NCBI RefSeq assembly: GCF_028867935.1
Contig: NZ_JAPQNS010000013.1
Location: forward strand, 62,001-126,000
Length of the DNA: 64,000 nucleotides
Reading direction: 5' to 3'
Source of the DNA: Flavobacterium sp. SUN052
GTDB lineage: Bacteria; Bacteroidota; Bacteroidia; Flavobacteriales; Flavobacteriaceae
Below the pieces are notes generated by a model. The model ran no database searches and was not told the DNA's origin. It was given only the letters and a program-made list of their open reading frames with translations. A program made the position numbers and the translations under genes. Positions 8,403 to 16,848 of this stretch are shown piece after piece; position 1 is the stretch's first letter, and every line of letters begins with the position of its first letter.

Positions 8403-9971
8403 CTAAGCGGGACGACGATTTCGATAGCGTTTATCGGCTCCAACCAGAGCCACTGCTGTGCCACCAACAGCCCCTAATCCGAATTTGGCAACCTCGGTTG
8501 TAGCCATCAGCCCTCCACCAATGACTGCACCGGCTGTTCGGCCAACCCGTGCGCCAACCGTGCCGGTACTGGGCCCATGCTGATCGACAAAAGTCCCCAC
8601 ACGCGCTCCTATGTTGCCACCCGTGCGAACACCAGCAGCTACACTCCTGTACGCCGTACCACTAAATTGGGGGTTCAGGCCAGCGCGTGATGAGCTGGTG
8701 CCGACCAAAGGTGCATCCGCTGAAGGAGCCGACGGTTCAGACGAAGAGCCACCCGATCGGTGTCTTCGACTGCCCACTGGAAAGCCCGCCGGATTGGTTT
8801 GCCGAGTGGGAGAATTGGGTACCGTGTAGGTGGGTGCAGCTGCCTGGTTTCCACTGCCCCCGCTGTTTGGTGAGTTACCGTCTCCCCTGTTCATTCCAAT
8901 GCCAAATGATTTACCGAATGAGCCAGATGTGCCTCGTAAGACTGAACCGCCAACATGTGAGCCTGCCTGCGCAAGAGTCCCAGCTGCTGCACTTCCTCTT
9001 CTTGATGTTTGTGAGGCCATTTGCGTACCGATCCGGGTGGCTCCCTGCACCATCGCCCCCACCCCACCAACTGTCACGAGCATATTGGTCATGGATGGCA
9101 CCTGAAAATAGCCAATGATGAGCATGAGCAGAATAGCAATGTAAGCCATGCCCAAGAAGGTTACGTTATCAGCTTCCGCCCCACCCTGTGTAATAGCAAT
9201 AGCCCCGCTGTATTTGGCCAAGTACTTGTCAGATACGGTAAAGGCGATTCGACCATATAAAGCTGCTACCATCGGTAACAAAGTGTAATTGATGTATTTC
9301 CCAAACCACTCCGCCAGGTTGGAGGTAAAGCCAGGAAAAATAGCCATCACAATGGCGATTGGTGCGCCGAACCGCAGAATAAGCCGGTAGCTGATCGAAA
9401 TCAAATACATCAGCGATTCACAGACATGCATCACCGCCAGCAAAAAATCCTGAATCAGTCCAAGCAGCATAGCATAGAACTTATCGACCCCACCGTCGAA
9501 GGCTATTTTCATCTCCACTTTGGTGTCGCCAAAGAAGCCAGACTCGTCGGCTTCACGATTTGATTTATAGTAGTCAGAATAAGCTTTGGGATCACTGCCA
9601 ATCTTGTCCCACTTCTCCTTGACTTTCTCTCGAATCAGTTCCGATTGTTTTTTGACCCGCTGGTAGATAAGCTCATTGCCGCCCGTAATCTTGTCAGCCG
9701 CAGCCAAACCAAATGCATCGAGCGTATCACAGATTTTGGGTGCGGCTGTCAGCAAAATAACCATTGCAAAGGGCCGCAGATACGGAAAGAAGTCAATCGG
9801 CTCATTGCGCGAAATCTGCCCGGCCAGCCGGGAGAAAATGTACAGCAACGCTCCAATACCAGCGGCTGACCGGATCATTGTTTCGATTTCCCGGGCTGTG
9901 CTGGCACTGTCTTTCAGTACCTCACTATAAATGGTTTGCAGCTCGTCGATGAGATTAAAATACTCTTCCAT
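8403..9971 (-). CDS. traJ: Conjugative transposon protein TraJ (VirB6-like) with long low-complexity tail
   Basis: A 522-residue polytopic inner-membrane protein. The first 320 residues carry the TraJ/VirB6 core, with membrane helices around 32-48, 70-85, 165-225, 230-260 and 270-310 and the FFPYLRPFAMVILLTAAP signature. From about residue 320 on the sequence is Gly/Ser/Ala/Thr-rich (GGSVLRGTSGSFGKSFG, SRRHRSGGSSS), then ends with a second weakly hydrophobic Gly-Ala segment (about 455-510) and a basic RYRNRRPA tail. Usual TraJ proteins are shorter, so the last 200 residues are an extension. It forms the inner-membrane pore with VirB8-like TraK. Confidence 0.85.
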   Translation of the reverse strand: MEEYFNLIDELQTIYSEVLKDSASTAREIETMIRSAAGIGALLYIFSRLAGQISRNEPIDFFPYLRPFAMVILLTAAPKICDTLDAFGLAAADKITGGNELIYQRVKKQSELIREKVKEKWDKIGSDPKAYSDYYKSNREADESGFFGDTKVEMKIAFDGGVDKFYAMLLGLIQDFLLAVMHVCESLMYLISISYRLILRFGAPIAIVMAIFPGFTSNLAEWFGKYINYTLLPMVAALYGRIAFTVSDKYLAKYSGAIAITQGGAEADNVTFLGMAYIAILLMLIIGYFQVPSMTNMLVTVGGVGAMVQGATRIGTQMASQTSRRGSAAAGTLAQAGSHVGGSVLRGTSGSFGKSFGIGMNRGDGNSPNSGGSGNQAAAPTYTVPNSPTRQTNPAGFPVGSRRHRSGGSSSEPSAPSADAPLVGTSSSRAGLNPQFSGTAYRSVAAGVRTGGNIGARVGTFVDQHGPSTGTVGARVGRTAGAVIGGGLMATTEVAKFGLGAVGGTAVALVGADKRYRNRRPA

Positions 9972-9996
9972 CGGATTCAGATCGGTTTATCATCAG

Positions 9997-11013
9997 TTAG
10001 CCGCCAAAGCCCTGGCCAATTTTGTATTCGTCGTAAAGCCGCTTTTTCATTGGCTCCAGAAAGACGCGGGTCTCCATGCGAAGCACAATCTCAAATTCCT
10101 CCGTGGAAATAACTTTTCCTTCAGGCGTAGCCCAACCGATCTCACCATCTTTACGTTTCGGTGCAGGGATAGGCTGATACCCTTTTGCCAATAACGACAT
10201 CATCGCCATTCGTTTGGCTTCAATTTCGGCCAGTTCGAGCCGATCCTGATAGTCTTGCAACCGTCTGGTGTAATCCTCCTGAGCCTGCCGCATGCGCTGG
10301 GCTTCGGCGGTTTGGGAGTAGTTGTCCAGCACCGATTCGTCTTTGTAGGGCTCGTAGTCATTGTAGCCATTCTCAAAGCCGTTATCGAATGATTCACCCC
10401 CACCGCCCCCACTTGTCAACCGATCCATTCGGGCAATGGAGATGCCGTATAGTTTAGCCGTGGCGGTGCGGTCGTGTAGGCTACCGGCCCGCTTGAGCGA
10501 TAAAGCCCGAATCCGATAAAAGTATGCGTTTACCTTATTCTGAAACCGGCTGGCTTTTTCATACGCGGTGTTGAGCCAAGACATTCGTTCAGCATCGTTC
10601 ATTTTTAAGATATTGGTCGCCGTTGACTGCCGCATATCTTTCAAGATGCTGGTGCCTTCGTCGGCCATCGCCTTGAAATCTTTTACAATAAGCGCGTATT
10701 CCGCCGGGTAAATGTGGCCATCTACGTTGATAGTCGTGGCCATCTGACTCATAGTTTGGGTAGTACCCGTTACCACCTTCACCAACTCAGTTCCGCGGTG
10801 AAACTGCTTAATGCCGTTGCTTACCTTCTTGAGGTCTTCCACGTTTTTTACCAGTGTTTTAAATGAGGGGTCCTGTAATAACTTGATAAGCTGAGTAACG
10901 CCTGTGTGTAAGGGATCGCTCACGACAAACTGAGCATTGGTCGAGTGGCTGGCTATTATCGTAAATAGGCTCAACCATAAGCTTTTATAAAGAAAAAGAA
11001 AGGGTTTAGTCAT
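9997..11013 (-). CDS. traI: Conjugal transfer protein TraI-like (periplasmic, VirB5 position)
   Basis: The ATG at 11011-11013 starts with MTKPFLF and gives a normal signal peptide ending near STNAQF; an upstream TTG at 11037 would add eight residues before it. The mature part (about 310 residues) is helical, with FVVSDPLHTGVTQLIKLLQ and a coiled coil near residues 230-275 (AQRMRQAQEDYTRRLQDYQ). In Bacteroidetes operons the exported helical protein between TraG and TraJ is called TraI, by position like VirB5, not to be confused with F-plasmid relaxase TraI. A Gly-rich, Tyr-rich stretch precedes the coiled coil. Confidence 0.72.
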   Translation of the reverse strand: MTKPFLFLYKSLWLSLFTIIASHSTNAQFVVSDPLHTGVTQLIKLLQDPSFKTLVKNVEDLKKVSNGIKQFHRGTELVKVVTGTTQTMSQMATTINVDGHIYPAEYALIVKDFKAMADEGTSILKDMRQSTATNILKMNDAERMSWLNTAYEKASRFQNKVNAYFYRIRALSLKRAGSLHDRTATAKLYGISIARMDRLTSGGGGGESFDNGFENGYNDYEPYKDESVLDNYSQTAEAQRMRQAQEDYTRRLQDYQDRLELAEIEAKRMAMMSLLAKGYQPIPAPKRKDGEIGWATPEGKVISTEEFEIVLRMETRVFLEPMKKRLYDEYKIGQGFGG

Positions 11014-11054
11014 TGCAGGTTTAGGATTGATAGTCAAGTGCTTTTGATCAGTTA

Positions 11055-13553
11055 TTACACGGTTTCGCCCTGCGCCCAGCCTTTCACCGCCAGTTCCATA
11101 TCACCACTATACCTTTGTTCAGCCAGCAGTTGAATCGCATCTACATCGGTGCGTTCGGTAGTGTAGGTGCCATAGGCCCGGCGCGAGACCTCAACGCCAT
11201 AGACTTTACAACGGTCGCCCAAAATAACCGCCATTTCTTTGTGAGGTGGGCGGTTTGGGTTCGTGCCTTTGTTGATGCTTAAAATAATGTTGGCCTGCTT
11301 CTCGGAGAGGGCCAGCGTTTGCATGATTTCAGGGAATCGCTTCTCATAGTTATTCTGATCAAGTAGCAGCTTTATGGGAGAGTTGTTGATAATCGCATCT
11401 TTCACAATTGCATTACCCACGAGATCATCGACTTCCTGCGTGACAACGCCCAGGGAGCCATAATGCTTTCTAACCGTTTTGGAACACCATTTCAGGAAGT
11501 CAGCAAACGAGTCTTTGGCGAGTGCTTTCCAGGCTTCTTCAATCAGCAGCATTTTCAGCACACCCTTGACGTTGATTAGCTTACGAACGTAGTTGTTCAT
11601 AATCATAATCGTAGTTACGGGAAACAACACCGGGTGGTCCTTGATATTGTCGAGTTCGTAGATCACGAACGGAGCATCTACCAGGTCAATGTTTGTTTCG
11701 GAATTCAGCAGGTAATCATACTGACCACCCTGGTAGTAAGGACGAATCACGTACAGGAAATTTTGGAGATCAAACTCTTTGTCTGAACGTCCCTGATTTT
11801 GGCTGAAGATGGCCGGATAATGTGTTTTGGTGAAGTTGTAGAATGAATTGAAGCAAGCAAATTCGTAACGCCCGTCGCTCATTCCTTGTCGCATAGCCCG
11901 GTAGTATTCATGAATGATGTTGGAAATGGTAACCTCTTCGGATTTGGTGGCACCCTCGCCGTCTTTCTTCCAAAGGGCCATCATTAGATTTGCCAGCGCG
12001 TCCTTGGTATCCTCATTGGGATTTAAATCTTCAAAATAGAAGGGGTTAAAACTAATAGGGTTATCCGGTTCATTGGTAATGTAGCGACCGCCAAGAGCTG
12101 TACAGAGCCGACGGTATGAATGGCCTACATCGACAATGCTAACGTGTGTTCCATGCGAGAGCAGATAATACACCAGATTGTTCATGGTGAATGATTTGCC
12201 CGATCCGGAGGGCCCCACGACCATGAAGTTCCGGTTGCTGATAACACCCTGCTGTAAGGGCTTGAAGAAAAGATCGACCATGCAGGGTTTGCCAAAGCGG
12301 TCGGTCATCAGTATGCCGTTTTTGTTGAAGAAGCTATCTTTGTAGTTGGTCTCCATGTTCCAGAGGGCCAGCGCTTCCTCAGCAAAACAGGTAAGCAGAT
12401 TGTCGGCTCCGATTTCAGCAATATTTCCGGGGATACAGGACCAAAATAACGTTTCTGCATCCCAAATTGCCATCTTGGGTTTGAACCCCAACTTGGCAAT
12501 TGAAGCCGCTAACGAAGATCTATATACGTCAGCCGTTTCGGGATCTTCATGGAAGGTCATCACATTGAAGTGGGCACGGACAACTTTGCGATTGTTGGCC
12601 TTAATTTCCTCCATAAACTGATCTTTGGCTGAAATGCTGACTGAGTTCTCCTTTGACCAGGTAGCAAACGAATGGTGACGCTTGACATCGGCTACCATCT
12701 GATTGACGAGCGAATCAGTATCCTGAATATACAGCACCTGATTATAGATGTGATTGAAGGGCAGTAGCAATCCCAGAAAGCTGCCTGTCGAGGCTGGGAA
12801 TGAAGTGGAGTCGGTCGAAAATTGCTCCAACCGCACTTGATTAAATAGCTCGGTCGGAAATGCGTCAAGTTCAGATATGGCGTAGGTGTGCGTGTGTTTA
12901 CCGGCGACTTTCAGGCCGTTGGTCATGTCGACATCATAAAGCGTCGGATCATTGAGCTGTAGGGAGAAGTATTTTTGGTATAAGCTAGTTTCGTCATCGT
13001 CGCCGATGAGTTGCTCCCGATTGAGCCGATGCAGGCGTAGCTTGCCCGAATCGTTAAAAATGGCCTGAAATTGCGTAACAAGGTCGATAAACTCTGCCCA
13101 GGTTTTGTAATCCTGCACGTCTCGCGGTACTAAGTGACGTTTCAGCAACGAGGAATTTGTCGTGGTTCTCTTAAGGGGTGATGCAGATGGTCGCGTAACG
13201 TACAGATAAGTTCGGTGGTCAAGATAGGGACGCTCGGCAAAGTGCAGCTCGTTTTCCCAGGCGATATAATTGTTCGCAAGAAGATACTCCCGTTCGAACT
13301 CAGTCTGGTAGCTGGCTTCCACGAAAAAATCCTGCTTGTGCACCATGTATCCAACGGGCAAAAGCCGGACAGCGCGTACGAACACATCATGGATGGCATT
13401 ATACTCACTTTCCGACAGTGCATAAATCTCGGGTAACTCGAGTGCGAACGCCATGGTCAGGTCGGCATTTTTCGACACGATGATATCCGTTTCTGCGTCA
13501 ATGCAGAGGACGGGAAACAATGTTTCGAGGTTTTTGGCTTTGCGAGGATTCAT
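11055..13553 (-). CDS. traG: Conjugation ATPase TraG (VirB4 family)
   Basis: An 832-residue cytoplasmic ATPase that powers the transfer channel. Walker A is GPSGSGKS at residues 447-454 and Walker B is LLIEEAW at about 669-675. An N-terminal VirB4 domain (SESEYNAIHDVFVRAVRLLP) precedes the motor, and motifs such as SFNPFYFEDLNPNEDTKDAL are typical of Bacteroidetes TraG. Length matches the family. The start overlaps the traF stop by four bases (ATGA), so the two are probably translationally coupled. Confidence 0.95.
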   Translation of the reverse strand: MNPRKAKNLETLFPVLCIDAETDIIVSKNADLTMAFALELPEIYALSESEYNAIHDVFVRAVRLLPVGYMVHKQDFFVEASYQTEFEREYLLANNYIAWENELHFAERPYLDHRTYLYVTRPSASPLKRTTTNSSLLKRHLVPRDVQDYKTWAEFIDLVTQFQAIFNDSGKLRLHRLNREQLIGDDDETSLYQKYFSLQLNDPTLYDVDMTNGLKVAGKHTHTYAISELDAFPTELFNQVRLEQFSTDSTSFPASTGSFLGLLLPFNHIYNQVLYIQDTDSLVNQMVADVKRHHSFATWSKENSVSISAKDQFMEEIKANNRKVVRAHFNVMTFHEDPETADVYRSSLAASIAKLGFKPKMAIWDAETLFWSCIPGNIAEIGADNLLTCFAEEALALWNMETNYKDSFFNKNGILMTDRFGKPCMVDLFFKPLQQGVISNRNFMVVGPSGSGKSFTMNNLVYYLLSHGTHVSIVDVGHSYRRLCTALGGRYITNEPDNPISFNPFYFEDLNPNEDTKDALANLMMALWKKDGEGATKSEEVTISNIIHEYYRAMRQGMSDGRYEFACFNSFYNFTKTHYPAIFSQNQGRSDKEFDLQNFLYVIRPYYQGGQYDYLLNSETNIDLVDAPFVIYELDNIKDHPVLFPVTTIMIMNNYVRKLINVKGVLKMLLIEEAWKALAKDSFADFLKWCSKTVRKHYGSLGVVTQEVDDLVGNAIVKDAIINNSPIKLLLDQNNYEKRFPEIMQTLALSEKQANIILSINKGTNPNRPPHKEMAVILGDRCKVYGVEVSRRAYGTYTTERTDVDAIQLLAEQRYSGDMELAVKGWAQGETV

Positions 13554-13888
13554 GCTTTGCGTTTGGGAAATGTTTTGACACCAACTAACTGCCTGAACGA
13601 CCGGGTTTGATACAGAAAATGCGGTTTGAGTGTCCTGACCGGTTGTTTTACATCACCCCAACGGCCGTATTTTTTGTTGGCTGAGTAGGTGTAAAACAAC
13701 ACTCCACTACCCGTTGCTATCATGAGCAGTAAGGCCAGAAACAGATTTACACCCAGGATGTACAAAAGCAGAGTGATAAAGATGCTGCCAATGACACCAC
13801 CTACAGCATGATAGAAGTACTTTCCACGTAAGCCTCGAAACTCAAGTTCATTATCAACGCCCCGAAAAACAGGATACACACGTGCCAT
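13550..13888 (-). CDS. traF: Conjugative transposon protein TraF (DUF4133, VirB3-like)
   Basis: A 112-residue protein beginning with the DUF4133 signature (YPVFRGVDNELEFRGLRGKY), followed by two close membrane helices (about 28-48 and 50-68) and a basic tail. VirB3-type proteins sit next to the VirB4 ATPase and anchor it at the inner membrane, and here the gene directly precedes and overlaps traG. Confidence 0.92.
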   Translation of the reverse strand: MARVYPVFRGVDNELEFRGLRGKYFYHAVGGVIGSIFITLLLYILGVNLFLALLLMIATGSGVLFYTYSANKKYGRWGDVKQPVRTLKPHFLYQTRSFRQLVGVKTFPKRKA

Positions 13889-13892
13889 TCGT

Positions 13893-14327
13893 CTAAAGAA
13901 TTAGGCTAATTACGTAGCCAAGTGAAAACAGAAACATAAGGGAGCCAAACCAGCGAATCAGGTAATCGTAGGTATCTTCATCGCCGTTTCGAACTTTGTT
14001 GTAAATCTTGATAAGCCCCAGTATAGCTACCACGATACCCAGCATAACAACCAGGTGGTGAGTTTCGTAAGCATATCCTAATAGCAAACCTGGCACCGAT
14101 GTGGCCGCGATTCGACCGCCCGAGGCTGGCACGATGAACGTGTCGACTGCTAGAACAATAATACCTACCGCAACCAGCGAGCCAACCCAGAGAAACAGGG
14201 CAGACTCGATGTCGTCACCCCGATTCCACTTCTGATAAATCCGAAAACCAGCTACCAGCGATGCTATGACACTGATATAGATGCACGACGATTTCACGAC
14301 CGAATATGCCCAAGCGAATTGATCCAT
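13893..14327 (-). CDS. Double-domain DUF4134-like (TraE-type) membrane protein
   Basis: Starting from the ATG at 14325-14327 (MDQFAWAY) the protein has 144 residues; a TTG two codons upstream is also open. It contains two copies of one helical hairpin. Copy 1 has AGFRIYQKWNRGDDIESALFLWVGSL and copy 2 has LGLIKIYNKVRNGDEDTYDYLIRWFGSL (each matched as G-x-(R/K)IY-x-K-x-x-x-GD(D/E)-...-W(V/F)GSL). The same pattern, GGYRVYSKMQNGDQD...GWAGSF, marks the single-domain TraE at 14915-15223. It lacks a cleavable signal peptide, unlike its two neighbours. The internal duplication suggests a structural, perhaps base or tip, pilin-like subunit. Confidence 0.75.
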   Translation of the reverse strand: MDQFAWAYSVVKSSCIYISVIASLVAGFRIYQKWNRGDDIESALFLWVGSLVAVGIIVLAVDTFIVPASGGRIAATSVPGLLLGYAYETHHLVVMLGIVVAILGLIKIYNKVRNGDEDTYDYLIRWFGSLMFLFSLGYVISLIL

Positions 14328-14333
14328 GGCCAA

Positions 14334-14840
14334 TTAGTTGGGTAGTCCAGGTTCATTTGGTTGCGGAATCCCTGGTAAAGCTGGATCAAAGGGCGTTGGC
14401 TCAGTCCAGTCCGGGTCCCCAACGCCTGGATTTACCGTAGGCGCATTTTCAATTTGCATACTTTGGGAAGACACTACTACGCCCCGGCCAAAGGATTGAT
14501 TTTCGAGCAGGTGTCCTAAGCCAGTGGTCAAGCCCAGTACCGTTAAAATAGCCGCTCCCCATCGCCATATATCCCGAGTCGCTTCAGCCTCGCCCATTTG
14601 TACCCGGACGTAAATCCGTAAGCCACCCACCAAAGCTGTCACCGCGCAAACCGAATAGACAAATTTTACAAAGATGGACAGGTTACGAGCCAGGGGGGTC
14701 GTAATGTGCTTCTGCAGGTAACTGTCTCCATACCGGTCTCCTGCTGCCGTTAGATTAACATCAACACTCTGAGCGGTGGCCGTGCTTACAATTGCCAGAA
14801 TGAGCAGACTAGTTGCGATGCACCAATATCTTTTTTTCAC
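14334..14840 (-). CDS. DUF4134-like pilin-type protein with Pro-rich tail
   Basis: A 168-residue protein from a GTG start (14838-14840). A signal peptide of about 23 residues ends at TATAQ. One DUF4134-like hairpin follows, with ALVGGLRIYVRVQMGEAEATRDIWRWGAA, then a 55-residue soluble tail rich in Pro, Asn and Gly (PTPFDPALPGIPQPNEPG). It sits between the canonical TraE and the double-domain protein. It is a variant of the same fold, probably a minor channel or pilus subunit. Confidence 0.72.
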   Translation of the reverse strand: MKKRYWCIATSLLILAIVSTATAQSVDVNLTAAGDRYGDSYLQKHITTPLARNLSIFVKFVYSVCAVTALVGGLRIYVRVQMGEAEATRDIWRWGAAILTVLGLTTGLGHLLENQSFGRGVVVSSQSMQIENAPTVNPGVGDPDWTEPTPFDPALPGIPQPNEPGLPN

Positions 14841-14914
14841 ACAGCGAGCTTTTTAGTCCGTTTTGATTTCTAATTGGTCAAAAATAATGTGCTATTAATA
14901 AACTGTTTTTTCTG

Positions 14915-15223
14915 TCAAAAAAATGCGGCCTTTAGGACGGCGGCAACTGACAGTAGAAAGAGAAACGAGCCTGCCCAGCCGACAGCAGCTTTCTGAACGT
15001 CTTGATCCCCATTCTGCATTTTAGAATACACCCTATAGCCGCCCACTACCCCAACAACAGCAGCAATGACGTAAATGATCGTTGTTACAGGTTCGAAGTA
15101 TTGTTGTAAATCAGTCGCAGCGGCATTGAGTGCTTGTGCACCACGTGCGATTCCAGGATTCTGAGCAAAAGTAAAATTGGTACTTGCAAAGAGTAAAGCG
15201 AGGAGCGTAATTTGTTTTTTCAT
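14915..15223 (-). CDS. traE: TraE-type pilin (DUF4134), first gene of the mating-channel operon
   Basis: A 102-residue protein with a signal peptide (first 20 residues, ending FTFAQ), then the DUF4134 core: TTIIYVIAAVVGVVGGYRVY, MQNGDQDVQKAAVGW and a second membrane helix. It resembles VirB2-type pilins: short, exported, two hydrophobic helices around a polar loop. It heads the operon; the preceding intergenic DNA (15224-15302) is very AT-rich and contains a TAAATTTG that could be a -7 box (15249-15256) but without a properly spaced -33 box. Confidence 0.88.
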   Translation of the reverse strand: MKKQITLLALLFASTNFTFAQNPGIARGAQALNAAATDLQQYFEPVTTIIYVIAAVVGVVGGYRVYSKMQNGDQDVQKAAVGWAGSFLFLLSVAAVLKAAFF

Positions 15224-15302
15224 TGTTATATCAGTTGATATTTCTCCTCAAATTTAGATATAACACAAATAAAAAATAAAATTATTTTTCTTATTTTTTG
15301 AT

Positions 15303-15911
15303 ATGCTGATAATCAATAGGTTTCGGATGGTGATGGCTACGTTGTTTAGCCTAATGTGGATGGTGGGTTGTGAGCAAAGAGGTGATGAGGTAAGCACAGT
15401 AGCGGATGAGATTGAGCTATCGGCCAACCCAGCTACGTTCCTTGCAGGTGCGTTTCAATTGGAAAAACTTGATTTGCCAAGTGGATACGGCGAACAAATT
15501 CCTTCGTTGACCAGCCATTATGAGGTAGTTGTTCGTACCGTTGGTGATTCCGTACAATTATCGTTGTCGGGTAAAGGTGAAGCTGGTCAATTCAATGGAT
15601 TGTCGTTGGGTACATTTGCCGTTACACCAAGCTCTTTTAACCTGAATTCACTATCCGTGGGTAGTCACTACAGGTATGATCTTCGACGATCAAGTGGACA
15701 GAAATCGACCATTAGTTTCACCTGTATTCCGTTTACTGACAAAACGGAATACGGAGTTCTCTTTAATCTGTACCGAATAGGATATGGCTTCGACCCTAAT
15801 AAGGGGCGCATTATAGCTGATGAGAGTTATTCTATGAATCCTACCTACAATAAGCGCATTGCAACCCTTCAATTAGCGCAAACATCGGCGGGAATATGGA
15901 GGGAAAGATAA
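15303..15911 (+). CDS. Putative lipoprotein of unknown function
   Basis: A 202-residue protein with a lipoprotein signal: hydrophobic MVMATLFSLMWMVGC with the lipobox cysteine at about residue 23. The mature part looks like all-beta (YEVVVRTVGDSVQLSLSGKG) and recalls small lipocalin-like Bacteroidota lipoproteins, without a firm match. The ATG at 15303 is used, though internal ATGs nine and eleven codons on would shorten the signal peptide. It is divergent from the tra operon and ends one base before the next gene. An 11-bp inverted repeat lies inside it at 15724-15752. Confidence 0.65.
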   Translation: MLIINRFRMVMATLFSLMWMVGCEQRGDEVSTVADEIELSANPATFLAGAFQLEKLDLPSGYGEQIPSLTSHYEVVVRTVGDSVQLSLSGKGEAGQFNGLSLGTFAVTPSSFNLNSLSVGSHYRYDLRRSSGQKSTISFTCIPFTDKTEYGVLFNLYRIGYGFDPNKGRIIADESYSMNPTYNKRIATLQLAQTSAGIWRER

Positions 15912-15912
15912 C

Positions 15913-16359
15913 ATGTATTATAAGCTTATGAGAAAGAAGAAAGTTATAATACGCTCGGAGCACTACTCTCAACAAACGATTGTGGGAGGAGAGATCTTCG
16001 CTCTGGAGGGAATTGGTCTGGGCATTGCGGGCGGTTGGTGGCTGTGTCATCAGTTTAGCTGGCACTGGTTGGTTGGAGTATTGGTGGGCCTGTGTGTTCT
16101 GGCTGGCTTTATGTGGTTGTTATCTATGAAAATTACTCGCCAGATTGTTTTTGGTCTGAATGCAATGGCTGCTGGGCTCCTCTCCTACCTGTTGGCAACG
16201 GTTATGTTTAACACAAATGACCTAACCGGGGGCATCATTGGTGTACTAAGTGCCGTGATTGTTGCCATTTGGATTGTTCGACGGTTCGAGGTTTTCAAAC
16301 ACGATTTGACCGTTTACCAGGACACTAAAGAGCGACAACATAACCAAATGGATAAGTAA
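15913..16359 (+). CDS. Small polytopic membrane protein, unknown
   Basis: A 148-residue protein with about four membrane helices (residues 27-45, 52-70, 78-98, 103-121) joined by short loops, and a basic N-terminus plus a polar charged tail. It is the second gene of a short plus-strand run, one base after the lipoprotein stop, so co-transcription is likely. No catalytic motif is visible. Its place beside a transfer operon would allow a surface- or entry-exclusion role, but that is only a guess. Confidence 0.65.
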   Translation: MYYKLMRKKKVIIRSEHYSQQTIVGGEIFALEGIGLGIAGGWWLCHQFSWHWLVGVLVGLCVLAGFMWLLSMKITRQIVFGLNAMAAGLLSYLLATVMFNTNDLTGGIIGVLSAVIVAIWIVRRFEVFKHDLTVYQDTKERQHNQMDK

Positions 16360-16397
16360 AGGCACCCGAAAAACGAACGCATACTCAAACGTAAACA

Positions 16398-16775
16398 ATG
16401 AAAATATCTGAAATAATAGCCGATCTACTGGCTCGAAACTTTTTGATTGTTGCTAATTGGCAATCTCAGGACCATCAATTGGTCGACATTGATGCTGACC
16501 AATATGTAACACTTCGGACCGGCAACGAAGCTAACCGGTTGGTGCCAATACATGAGCTCAGCGACATTGGGTTTGCCTCCAGGCTGGTACCTGATCGCTA
16601 TTTGCCCTTAGAAGACTACAACACAGATTTGGCTTCCCGCTTTGCAGTTTTTTGCCAATTGACGGATTTGAATGATACAACCGCCAGCCTATTATTGGAG
16701 AGGCCTGTACGTCTGGATGAATTGAGCAATCCAGACGATTGGAAAATAATTTGTGTGAGTTTAATTGGCCTATAA
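16398..16775 (+). CDS. Unknown 125-aa soluble protein
   Basis: An acidic soluble protein without signal peptide. It opens with MKISEIIADLLARNFLIVANW and contains a YVTLRTGNEANRLVPIHEL segment. No family recognised. It is third in the plus-strand run and converges on parB across the 41-bp palindrome. Confidence 0.6.
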   Translation: MKISEIIADLLARNFLIVANWQSQDHQLVDIDADQYVTLRTGNEANRLVPIHELSDIGFASRLVPDRYLPLEDYNTDLASRFAVFCQLTDLNDTTASLLLERPVRLDELSNPDDWKIICVSLIGL

Positions 16776-16807
16776 ACTGTATGGGCGGCCGAGATGATAG
16801 CTATTGG

Positions 16808-16848
16808 CCGTTAGTTAATGTGGCAAAATTTACCACATTAACTAACGG
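16808..16848. repeat. 41-bp near-perfect palindrome at the parB 3' end
   Basis: The left arm CCGTTAGTTAATGTGG (16808-16823) is exactly complementary to the right arm (16833-16848). Three further pairs match inside the nine-base centre, so 19 of 20 positions pair around base 16828. The parB stop (16842-16844) lies in the right arm. Neither strand has a T-run after the stem, so an ordinary intrinsic terminator is not obvious. A partition site (parS), a protein operator, or a bidirectional terminator between convergent genes are the options. Confidence 0.75.
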
